Origin: Cloeon dipterum
Lineage: Eukaryota; Arthropoda; Insecta; Ephemeroptera; Baetidae
Reading direction: 5' to 3'
Assembly: GCF_949628265.1 (NCBI RefSeq)
Contig: NC_088787.1
Span: 25,162,501-25,226,500, forward strand
Length of the DNA: 64,000 nucleotides
Part shown: in pieces, positions 13,306 to 24,024 of the stretch
How the letters are laid out: every line of letters begins with the position of its first letter
Numbering within the stretch: position 1 is the stretch's first letter
Notes under the pieces: model-generated
Seen by the model: the letters and a program-made list of their open reading frames with translations, nothing else
Databases searched by the model: none
What the model was told of the DNA's origin: nothing
Position numbers and translations under genes: made by a program

Positions 13306-14595
13306 GCTTAATATCTCAAGTACGAGCAGTAATTTTGCATTTTTCTCTCCACATTTTTGTCGATTCTTGACTTTATTTCATCTGGCATGAAATACTGAAA
13401 GTATTTGTACAAGAACTCTCACAAAAAGTTAATCTTTGGAACCAACAAAATGTCGCAACCAAGCAAAAATGTATTTATGTCCCAAATCAGTCAGAGCGTG
13501 AGTTTATACCGTGTTTTAAATTACGAAAAAGTAATGTTTGGTTTATCGTGACAAAAACGTGCAGATGAACTCATTGTTTTTACCCTATTCAACTGTGCTG
13601 CAACTGTGCATACTAGTTATTATTGTTCTTACACCTTACACACGAAAAGTATTACTGTGATAATTTCCTTAGCGCGTTAAGTACCTTGCTTTCAGTCATT
13701 ATGCGTATAAAATAATTAAGACGCTTTTTAGTGCTAATCAAACAATGAAAAGTTGCTGTTTTATTTCCGAGTAACTTCCCATTCTGAATATGCAGAGAAA
13801 AAGACTAATTTTGCTCAATATTATTGATGCGAATCCACGTAAATAAATAAAGATTGCAGACTTTAATTATTAGAGGTATTCCACTCTAGACAATTATTTG
13901 AATTATTATCTTTGATAAGGGATAAGACGCATACTTTATGAGAAAGTTTCACAAAAATAAATCTCAGTTTCAGACCCCAATTTTCATATGCGACCAACTT
14001 TCCAATTTTTTCAATCTCTTACTCATAAAATTCATAAATTGATCAGAGAAATGTATAGCATAGAAACGAAAAACGGAAAACACCATAGCTTTTATCGCTT
14101 TTATAAAGACCATAATTAAAATTATTTTTAACGTTTTATCTTCCTCGACTATTGCCATTACTGAAAATTTCAAAACTTTTCACTCTTCAGGAGAAATATT
14201 ATTTATCAAATATATCTTCATTTGAAAACAAAGTTGAAACCGAAATTATTTTCGTATTTAATCTCTAAATAAGTTGTTCTTAATTTTCCCACCACCTATG
14301 TTAAAAAAAAATCAAATAAAAGCGCCAAAATAAAACACGACAGCGCGTCAGCACTGCACCTGCGCGTTGCAATGCAAGTCAAAAGAACGAACGAGGAGAA
14401 AACGAAACGAGAACACTAGCTCGAGTAGGCGAGTACGCGAGTAGCCCAGCGTCATATCACTATCACACGCCAACGCCAAACTGACGGGTGCCCGCGTGTA
14501 ACCGTGTTAGGTTGGGAAAGTCTGTCAGTTCGTGACTCGTCGGCGACCGTAAATTGAATTAGGAAAGGTGTCTGAGGTGAGGCGAGAGGTCGAGA
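13306..14595 (+). other. PNPLA8 3' UTR and citrate synthase promoter region
   Basis: The first ~550 bp are the PNPLA8 3' UTR, ending near two overlapping AATAAA signals at 13842-13851. The middle (13860-14330) is AT-rich with nothing recognised. From about 14335 the composition changes to CpG-rich sequence running to the citrate synthase start, as expected for a housekeeping promoter and 5' leader. Confidence 0.6.
13842..13851 (+). terminator. Polyadenylation signals of PNPLA8
   Basis: Two overlapping AATAAA hexamers about 540 bp after the stop codon; the first canonical pair suited to end this transcript. Confidence 0.6.
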
Positions 14596-17500
14596 ATGGC
14601 CCTGTTCCGCGCGTTGTCTTGCAGAGCGACTGAAATTCGGCAGCTGTCGCCGGTGGCCACGATCTTCGCCAGACAGCTGAGCGAGGTGACCAACCTGAAA
14701 GATGTTTTGTCCAAGAAGGTGCCGGCTGAGCAGGAGAAGGTCAAGGCCTTCCGCAAGGAGTTTGGTGCGACCAAAGTTGGCGACGTCACCGTTGACATGG
14801 TTAGTATTGTGCATGAATTAAAAACAAAATCAATAAAAATGAAAATGCGGTCATCGTGTGGAAAGAAAACGTGTCAAAGCAATCAGGAAGTTTTTTATTG
14901 ATATCAATTTTAAAAGATTCTAATTAATAATGCTGCTTATTTTAATTACGAAGTTGAGACCCTCGGACGGTGAAACTGTACAAAAATTATGTAGACACGT
15001 AGTCTAAGGTTTTTTATTTAGCAACTCCTTTATTCCTTCACTAAAAACGCTTGAAATACATAGCAAAGAAAGAAACACTTTAGTATTTTGCACCACATTT
15101 CAAATGCAAATTATATTTTAAACATTTAAAATTTAAATTATGCTCATGTCTTTTCTAGATGTACGGTGGCATGCGCGGCATCAAAGGTCTGGTGACGGAG
15201 ACGTCAGTGTTGGACCCTGATGAGGGCATCCGCTTCCGGGGCTACTCGATCCCTGAGTGCCAGAAGATGCTACCCAAGGCGCCAGGCGGCAACGAGCCGC
15301 TGCCCGAAGGCCTCTTCTGGCTGCTGGTGACCGGCGACGTGCCGACGGACGCTCAGGTCGCGTGGCTGTCCAAGGAGTGGGCCAACAGGGCCGGTCTGCC
15401 GTCACACGTGGTCACAATGCTCAACAACTTCCCGACCAACTTGCACCCGATGTCGCAGTTCAGCGCCGCCATCACCGCGCTCAACGCCGAGAGCAAGTTT
15501 GCCAAGGCCTACTCTGAGGGCGTCCACAAATCCAAGTACTGGAACTACGTCTATGAGGACTCGATGGACCTGATCGCCAAGCTGCCTGTTATCGCCGCCG
15601 CCATTTACAGGTAACGATTTCTTAAATGTCTTAATTTCTTTCGACCATAGTAAGCGCGTTTGGAAATGAACTCTATAAATTAATATTTAATTTCCATCAA
15701 CAGTGATGTTTACAAATTCAAATAACAAGAAAATTATTTTATTTCTAACATTTTAAATTTTGTTTTTGGTGAACTTGTGATATTAGGGTACGATTTAATT
15801 TCTTTTTTATCTCATCTTTTAAATTTCGGGGTTTCCATGATAGTAGGACAGGAAAGTTCTCTACTTAACAAATCAATGGCATGCAAACTTCAAAATGACC
15901 TTTTTAAAGCTATATATTTTTTTAAAAATAAGTTGGGAGTTCCAAGTTAAAGTATAATTTCTTGTAAATGGCAATCAGATTGTCTCTGACATAATATTTC
16001 AATTTTTAGTATCTATAATTTGTTCTTGAAATGACAAATCTACATTTTGGGGGCTATAAAGCATTCAAATCAATTCCATAGAGGAATCTCTTTTTATAAG
16101 TTGCTTTTTATAAGGGTTTGAAACGGTCAAGACACGAGATTCCTATTCCTATGTTACAAATAGACCTGGACTCTGGGCACAAAAATATTTAACGGGGGAC
16201 GCTGCCGATGTTGGCTGCCCAGTAAAACACCGCAGCCTCCTTTACCCCTAAAATTTATTATGTATATAAATAGCGATTTTTTTTAATTTTAGCAATACAC
16301 CGTCTCTTCTAACATGTTTTGACCAGGGTTTGCCATTTTTGCAATGCGCAAAAATGCGCCACTGTGTTATTGCGCAAAAAAACAGTTAGAAAACCCCCAC
16401 CAGTTTTGTCCTTTTTGCATAGTTCTGAATTTAACCCCGAAAAGTCACATTTCGCGCTTAAAAGTCATAAATTTTTGAAAATTGCGGAAAATAAACCATC
16501 TAAAAACAATAGCCCTAGTTATTTAACATGTTCCATTCAAAATTTAACATTTGCGTGCAAAGCTGATCTTTTCGTTACTTAAAATTCGTGAAAATACCTG
16601 CGTGTGTATTTCTCTCTTAATGCTATTTAAAAAGGAGCTTGAGCAAAGTGATTTTACAGAGATTTGAGATTTAAAGATTGACAAACCGCAACCTATTTCA
16701 ATTTTATTCAGTCTCTCTGGTTTAAAATTAAATTTAGGTCAGGTTTACGTTATTAGTCATGCACATGGGACAAAAAATACTATCTAAAATATTTTGCCTG
16801 AATTTATTTTCTGTCAAAATATTTCTGATGTTACCTCAAAGAAGACTAACTTAAATTACAATAAGAAAATTAAAAAGCCAAGAAGCGACTTGTGTGACGT
16901 AGAATGCTTAAAAATACAGTGAAGGAATGCTTACTGCGTAGCAAGGCAACTAGTTAATTCCATTAAAAAGTCCGCGCTCACCTTACGTAGCGGCATTACG
17001 AAAGTCGTCGTTTACCTGCCGCTTATTTTTCTTATCTTTGCACTTTTAGGCAATGCATTTAAAACTAATCTTTTCCCAGGAACATGTACCGTGATGGACA
17101 GGGTTTGGGCGCAATCGACACAAGTAAGGACTGGAGTCACAACTTCAGCACGATGCTGGGATACGACAACCCCGAGTTCATCGAACTGATGCGCCTCTAC
17201 CTGACCATCCACAGCGACCACGAAGGTGGCAACGTGAGCGCGCACACGGTGCACCTGGTCGGCTCGGCCCTCTCTGATCCCTACCTCTCATTTGCGGCCG
17301 GAATCAACGGCCTGGCAGGGCCGCTTCACGGTCTCGCCAACCAGGAGGTGCTTGTCTTCCTCACCAAGGCGCAGAAGGAGCTCGGCGGCGACTTCTCCGA
17401 CGAAAAGCTCAAAGACTTCATCTGGAACACGCTCAAGTCTGGACAGGTCTGTATTTTTTACTGGGTTTTTATTTCATTATTTATAAAAAGTTGTTTTTTG

Positions 17501-18258
17501 CCAATTAAACACGATTGTAAAATTAAAAATAGTCGTAATATCCCTCTGATTTAATAACCCATGGAATGATATATGGGATAAATTTAAAAAAATGCTGAGG
17601 ACCTGACTATTCTTGATCGTTTTCATTTCTATGTGTTATTATCATAAAATGAGTAGGTGTTTTAAAGAAATTCAAGCGAAAATAAATTTCCTAAAAAAGA
17701 CAAACAGAATACGTGAAATATTTTTGATTTCGTTTTTATTTTTTTAATTTTTGGTTTTAAAAATTGACGTAAATTTTCACTCCATTCGAATTAATCAACT
17801 TCCATATAATTTATATCTTCGGAACAAACACATTTTGACGTTTTAATCTTTTCTTAATTTTATCTTTATTTATATTTCAGGTTGTGCCTGGCTACGGTCA
17901 TGCGGTGCTGCGTAAAACAGACCCGCGGTACTCGTGCCAGCGCGAGTTCTGCCAGAAGCACCTACCCGACGACAAGCTGTTCAAGCTGGTGTCGCAGCTG
18001 TACAAACTGGTGCCGCCCATCCTGATGGAGACTGGCAAGGTAAAGAACCCTTGGCCCAACGTGGACGCACACTCGGGCGTCATCCTGCAGTACTACGGCC
18101 TCAAGGAGATGAACTACTACACGGTACTGTTTGGCGTGTCGCGTGCGCTCGGCACGCTTGCCTCGCTCATCTGGGACCGCGCCCTCGGCCTGCCCATCGA
18201 GCGACCCAAGTCCATGTCCACTGAAGGCCTCATGAAGCTGGTCGGCGCTGCCAAGTAA
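14596..18258 (+). CDS. CS: Citrate synthase, mitochondrial
   Basis: First enzyme of the citric acid cycle: condenses acetyl-CoA with oxaloacetate in the mitochondrial matrix. Four exons, 14596-14799, 15159-15610, 17080-17446 and 17881-18258, total 1401 nt and encode 466 residues, the same length as the vertebrate precursor. The N-terminus ([17 protein letters not shown]) is a basic amphipathic presequence. All three catalytic residues are present: His302 in [10 protein letters not shown], His348 in [15 protein letters not shown] and Asp403 in NVDAHSG; each is one position beyond the pig precursor number. The CoA- and oxaloacetate-binding segments are intact. Exons are GC-rich and introns AT-rich, and the gene looks fully functional. 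The usual insect version is a single-copy housekeeping gene, known as knockdown in Drosophila. Confidence 0.98.
15611..17079 (+). other. Citrate synthase intron 2 (1.47 kb)
   Basis: Long AT-rich intron between exons 2 and 3. A moderately GC-richer stretch around 16130-16260 looks unlike the rest and may be an old insertion, but I recognise no element ends or coding remnants. No second gene is supported inside it. Confidence 0.4.
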
Positions 18259-18294
18259 GACGCGCCGCCCTGAGAAAGTTTCCGATTTACTTAG

Positions 18295-18797
18295 GTGAGT
18301 TTCGAGACCAACTGAGGGAAAAAGGAATGATTCAATTTTTCACCACTGGTTTTACCCGTTTTTTTTTTTGGCAAATTTCAACCGTTATCTTGCGTGAGAA
18401 CGACAAACTTATTTATTCAAGTGATCCTTAGTGAAATGACAATTTAAAAATTTGAGAGGGGCACAGTTACAATGACAAAGACATATTTGTTGCCACCTTG
18501 GGAACGTGCTCTTCCCACGCTTTTATATTTGAATGGTGCATGTACAAAAAGAAACAGGAAAGTGCACTGTACTATTGAATGTGGCTTTGACGCTTTCTTG
18601 AAAATAATTTTTATGTAGAAGAATGTTTGTCTGTTACAGCCATCTTATACTAGGCCAAATTTTTTTTGTAAATTTAAAGAACTTGAATGCAAAATATATT
18701 AAGCGCATGCGTTGTATTTTTGACTAGTTTTAAAAACATGAATGTTTAGACCAATTGTGAGAATAAAAAATAATTAAAACTGTTTGATCTGTTTCAG
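18295..18797 (+). other. Probable intron in the citrate synthase 3' UTR
   Basis: Thirty-six bases after the stop codon there is a perfect donor (TTAG then gtgagt). It pairs with a polypyrimidine acceptor ending ctgtttcag at 18797. The intervening 503 bp have intron-like AT content. An exon junction this near the stop lies inside the roughly 50-nt limit and should not trigger nonsense-mediated decay. Predicted from splice signals only. Confidence 0.55.
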
Positions 18798-19282
18798 GTG
18801 TGAGAGATCGAGTTGTCCATAAAAACTGACGTTGAAATCAAATCGGAAGACAGCCAGGTGTGAAGGCTACCAGAAGCGTACTTATCAATCGGAATTCCTA
18901 TTATTGTTCATTTTATTTAAATTATTGAATCTCCTGCCATTCGAGGTCTGAATGTTTAGATTGCACTTTAGCAGTCAAATCGAAAATCAAACAAATGCGC
19001 CGTATAGTTCATTTTAATTTACCAAGTTAAGTTTGTAACTTTCTCAGAAGCCAGCCCTCCTGAAACATGGTATTATTTAGTGCAAAGCCAACGCAAGATT
19101 TGCATCTAGTTACTGGATGGTCCTACCAAATATCATTTAAGGATAATGTACTACTTTTTTGCACATCCTAGATGCGCGCCGACCAATACTATGTTGAATA
19201 ATGTTAACTATTTTGCAGCCGCAGCTTGATTCTCAGTATCGGAAATAATTATTAGTGTCTCGTCATATTGTACGTTGAACGA

Positions 19283-19288
19283 AATAAA
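19283..19288 (+). terminator. Polyadenylation signal of citrate synthase
   Basis: AATAAA about 1 kb after the stop codon, at the end of a stretch with no competing gene. With the predicted UTR intron removed, the 3' UTR would be about 0.5 kb. Confidence 0.5.
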
Positions 19289-19927
19289 AATTCTCAAAAG
19301 CTAACATTTACAGTAAACCCTGTGGTAATTTAATTTCGCTCAACCTGAACGAATGAAGTCATAATAGTGCTAATTGGTGCTAACACGCCAGGTGTTAATT
19401 ATTGCATGACCTCAATCCTCAAAATCAAAACAATAATACAATTGAAAAATGTTTTCGGTAAAATATTGGTTTTTCAAGCGTTAGAGTTTTGGTTACGTGA
19501 TACAAATTTTTTAAAATACTATGTTGAAAACCAATAAGATGAAAAATAGAAAATAGATAAGCATTATAATAGTCTCTTGCGCATGTCCTTTTACCAGTCC
19601 CCGTGTCAGTCAGCCGGTCGATAAACACGGCGCTTGCTGATGTGAGGAGACACGACAGTGAAAGTAAACAAAAAATTGAAATATCAGGCTGGCTGGTCCT
19701 CACGAATTTGACACTAAACACAAACACTCAGTAAGGTATGTTAAATATTTTCACGAGATCAACTACAAAACATAATTAAATATGATATATAAAACTCAAA
19801 ATTGCATGCGCAGAACATTCCATCCAAATATACGCATACACGTATTATATAATTTATCTTCATCATTTTGACACTCCAACAGGAAAGGACGATTTTGTAA
19901 TGAGGGAAATGTGGTAACACATGGAAA
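19289..19927 (+). promoter_or_regulatory. Upstream region of the NHE8 gene
   Basis: About 640 bp between the end of citrate synthase and the NHE8 start codon. It should contain the NHE8 promoter and leader. No coding remnant, RNA gene or repeat is recognisable. Confidence 0.4.
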
Positions 19928-22900
19928 ATGAAGTACCACGTACTAATTTTCTGCGCCTTCATCGCGCTCGCCTCTGCGGAATATGACCTAGCAGAGGAAG
20001 GTTCGTCAGAATTGTGCTTTTATCAGTCAGCAACCAAACTTTAACAATATTAAAATCCTTTTACGCAGATGAGGAGTACTCAGTGGATTCAGACAACTAT
20101 GATTGGCAGCATGTCCTGCTCGGAAAGGACGGCGAACGTGACAAACGGGATACGAGTCCATCTCCACTGCCTGCGGAACCGAGCAACAATTCGTCTTCAC
20201 CGGCTGCCGAAGCCACCCCTGAGGTCTCAGTGGCCAACACGACGACCACGCCTCCTCCAGACCCTGTGCTGCCGGACATGGGGTCCGCCGAGGCCGAGAA
20301 GAACAGCTCGATGGCCATCTTCTTCGTGCTGTGCGTGCTGGCGCTGTGCATCCTGCTGATCCACTTGATGCTGCTAGTCAACTTCCAGTACCTGCCTGAG
20401 AGCGTGGTCATCGTCTTCCTCGGTGCCTTGATCGGCCTGGTGATCAACCTCATGTCCAATCAGAACATCGCCAACTGGAAACGCGAAGAGGCCTTCTCGC
20501 CAACTGCTTTTTTCCTCGTCCTCCTGCCGCCCATCATCTTCGAGTCTGGCTACAACCTGCACAAGGGAAACTTCTTCCAGAACATTGGCTCCATCCTGGT
20601 AACAAAAATCATTACTATATTCTGGAAAGAAAAAATGACACTTTCAGGGCGATCAGGAACGAGATTATAGGCACATCAGACTTCAGGGTGCATCCTGAGC
20701 CCCCTGATGGATTCCAAAGAGTCAAATTGAACATATTTCTGAAAGCTAATGACTTGGCCGTTCCAACAGTGTGCAGAATTTACAGATCCAACCAATACAG
20801 AGCCCGTCAGGCGCTCGTTACGATTTCTTGCATGCAAATTAAATTATATAGAACAGCGTTCCTGCTCATCGAGCAAAATTCTCATCCACAAATCACTTTT
20901 GTTCTACAGGTTTTTGCCATCTTCGGCACCCTGATCTCAGCGGTAGTCATCGGCGGCGGCGTCTACATGCTGGGCGTCGCCGACGTCGCTTACCAACTGA
21001 GCTTTGTCGAGAGTCTGGCGTTTGGCTCGCTCATTTCTGCCGTCGATCCGGTAGCCACCGTCGCTATCTTCCACGCGCTGGACGTTGATCCGGTGCTCAA
21101 CATGCTGGTCTTTGGTGAGAGCATCCTCAATGACGCCGTCGCCATCGTGCTCACCTCCACTGTCCTTCAGTCGGCCTCGACAGACGCGCAGATGACGCCT
21201 GGACAGGGACTCATCTCAGGAATTGGAAGGTTTGGAGTGACAATTTTTTTTACTGTATTAGTGTTAAAAGATGCTGTTGCCTAAAAACATTTTAAATTGC
21301 CTGAAATCTGAAATAATCCTACCACGAGAAATTTTAGACCACATACTAGTGCAAATATTTTTAATGCTTGGAAAAGTTTTTCAGACTTTTTTCAAACTCT
21401 GTGGCGCAGGTTTTGCATGATGTTTTTCGCCTCTGCTGGCATCGGAGTGTTGTTCGCGTTGGTGAGCGCGCTTCTTTTGAAACACGCAGACTTGCGCAAG
21501 AATCCTTCACTCGAGTTTGGAATGATGCTGGTCTTCACCTACGCGCCCTATGCACTCGCTGAAGGACTTCACCTCTCAGGTGAGACAAATAAAAATTTCT
21601 GCCTTCTAATTTAAGTTATGTCAAAAATATATTTTTTTAGTTTAGGATACTCTGAATTAAGGTCAAATATGACATTGGAGTGTCCCTGAAAAATCGGGCT
21701 AGTTGGATTCAAATTAGGTAAACTTAATCTAAAGTTGATAAAAAGATCAACGAAAAGAGAAGGCAATTTTATAAAAAAAATTTGGGGTGCCTTGGAGTTA
21801 CAAATTTAAAGGTCGACTTTTAATGATTTTTGCAGTAGTGATTATGTATGAAATTAACGTTTATGGACAGTTCTCCTCAAACAACAGTTTCCAGCTTGCT
21901 TGAATCCTAATCAAGAACAGTGTGGAATAATTAAGACCCCTTTGAAAAATATCCAATCAAAAAAAAATAAAAACTTCGATTTTTAAGTTTTTAAGTCATT
22001 TGTCAGTGCACTCATAAATATTTCGTTTTCAGGAATCATGGCTATTCTCTTTTGCGGCATCGTCATGTCGCATTACACGCATTTCAACCTTTCGACGGTG
22101 ACGCAAATCACGATGCAGCAGACGATGCGCACACTCGCCTTCATTGCGGAGACGTGCGTCTTCGCCTACCTCGGCCTGGCCATCTTCAGCTTCCGGCACC
22201 GACTCGAGCCGGCTCTTGTTATCTGGAGCCTGGTATTTTGTCTGCTCGGACGGGCGCTCAACATCTTTCCTCTGGCAGCTCTAGTCAACAAGTTCCGCGA
22301 GCACAAAATCACGCCCAAAATGATGTTTATCATGTGGTTTAGCGGTCAGTTCACCTCTTATATATCAACCCCTACACAGGAAAATTTTATTTACAAACTG
22401 TTTAACAATATTTAAAATAAGAGTTTTCTGGAAAGATAAAATATATATTTTTTTTATTCCGCATACTTGCTGCAAATTTCTAAAAATTTTAAATTTTAAT
22501 TCGCTGCTCTTGAAATTTTATTGATTTAGCCATGCCTAAAATAAAATATAATGTCCAGGTTTGAGGGGTGCGATTGCGTACGCATTGTCTCTTCACTTGG
22601 AATTCAGCGAAGAGAGCAGACATGTGATTGTGACCACGACTTTGGTGATTGTGCTGGTGACCACTATGTTCTTTGGAGGATCAACCATGCCCCTGATGAA
22701 GGTACAATTGAAACTTTAAAAATATTTCAAAACGTTTTAAAATATAATTTTGTTCAGTTTCTGCAAGCAAAGAAGAGTGGTCGGCGACGGCGTAGGAGAA
22801 GCAGCAGAGCCAAAGAGCTGATCATCAGCAAAACCAGAGAAATGGTAAGAAAACTAATGCATATTTTAATTTTTGTTGAAAAAAAAAATCCAAAAAAGGG

Positions 22901-23240
22901 CCAGGCTTTGGACTCGGAGCACATTTCTGAGATGACCGAGGAGGATGAAGTTGGATTTACACAGTCACGTGGCTTCGCGTGGTGGGACTACAAGTATTTC
23001 ATTCCGTTCTTCACCAGAAGATTCACCCAACAGGTGCAGACTGAATTTTCCCACAATGATGCAAATGATTTTTCATGGCGTTAATTCCAGGAGCTGAAGG
23101 ACTGTCGATCGCAGATGACTGACCTGACAAATCGCTGGTACGAGGCCATCAGGGTTTCGCCCAATGAAGACGAATCTGATGAGAACGACGAGGAGCAGCA
23201 CATAATTCAAAAGGGAAAGCCGTCCACCAGCAGATCTTAA
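19928..23240 (+). CDS. SLC9A8: Sodium/hydrogen exchanger, NHE8 type
   Basis: Electroneutral Na+(K+)/H+ antiporter of the NHE8 group, which sets pH in Golgi/endosomes and at apical membranes of epithelia. Nine exons: 19928-20000, 20069-20598, 20910-21229, 21410-21579, 22033-22344, 22559-22701, 22758-22844, 22899-23033 and 23091-23240; 1920 nt, 639 residues. A cleavable signal peptide (residues 1-16, [16 protein letters not shown]) is followed by a Ser/Thr/Pro-rich lumenal segment with NNSS and NTT glycosylation sites. The membrane domain then follows. Diagnostic pieces: [18 protein letters not shown], the transport-site pair Asn275-Asp276 in [11 protein letters not shown], and [12 protein letters not shown]. 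The cytoplasmic tail is short, with a run of six arginines ([10 protein letters not shown]). The exon 8 acceptor is weak: AAAAAAG at 22898 or GGCCAG a few bases on; both keep frame. Confidence 0.95.
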
Positions 23241-24024
23241 ATAATATCCAAGCACAACATTGGCTTTTCTTTAAAAGGCGGCTCGCCTTTTATTATATTT
23301 ATTCCTCATCTATTTATGGATTGTTCATTCTTGCCATGTTTGTTTCTTTGTTCCTCTCAAATCAAAAGGGATGCTTCAACAGAATTTGTATGAAGAAACC
23401 ATCATATACCCTTATCGCTGTTGTCTTAATGTGATAATCTAAAGCATCGAAGTGTGATAACTTATTTGTGTGCAATTTTGCAAGTCATAATGTCAGTCAG
23501 TATACACGAAAATATTGTGAATAAAACTGAAAAATATAAATGACAATAAACCAAATAAAATATATTTATTCTTACCGAGACTTACAGCCTAGTTAAACTA
23601 TTTGAAATTAAATATTATGAAATTGTTTAGTAAAACGTGGTTGGAATACTATTTAATTCATATTAGCAATACGGGAAAAAGACGAAAAAAGGTTCATCTA
23701 AAAAACTGGGAAATTAATTCTTGGCAAGTTTTTGCAGTCAAGAAAAACAATTGCATAATTAATTTCTTGTGATGTTGCATTATGTGACAAGGTACCTAAT
23801 GATCTATTGTTATCTTATCGCTTCAAAGGATTGAATTTAGAAATAACAATGCCGAAAAAGCATTGGCAGCATTTTGCTTGCCTGAATTTGCTGCTTCACC
23901 AAGATACTAACTTCATATCTTGATTAAGATGCCACAAACGTACCTTAAAACGGGGCCAGCGAATTAAAAATCATCGCAATCACCGTCCTCTTCAAAAGTT
24001 GAAAGGACGCACGTGCGCAGCATC
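23241..24024 (+). other. NHE8 3' UTR and aldehyde oxidase 1 promoter region
   Basis: The left third is the NHE8 3' UTR, with AATAAA at 23520-23525 and further copies just downstream. The rest precedes the first aldehyde oxidase gene. It contains TTATCTTATCG near 23812, two overlapping GATA-type sites in reverse, the kind found at insect gut genes; this is suggestive only. No other gene seen. Confidence 0.45.
23520..23525 (+). terminator. Polyadenylation signal of NHE8
   Basis: AATAAA 280 bp after the stop codon, followed within 40 bp by two more copies. Confidence 0.6.

Noticed and set aside
14596-18258. Bacterial contamination, suggested by GC-rich citrate synthase exons
   Set aside because: The gene has spliceosomal introns, a mitochondrial presequence and the animal-type 466-residue length.
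19425-19727. 100-codon minus frame upstream of NHE8
   Set aside because: Low-complexity AT-rich translation, no family match, no splice context.
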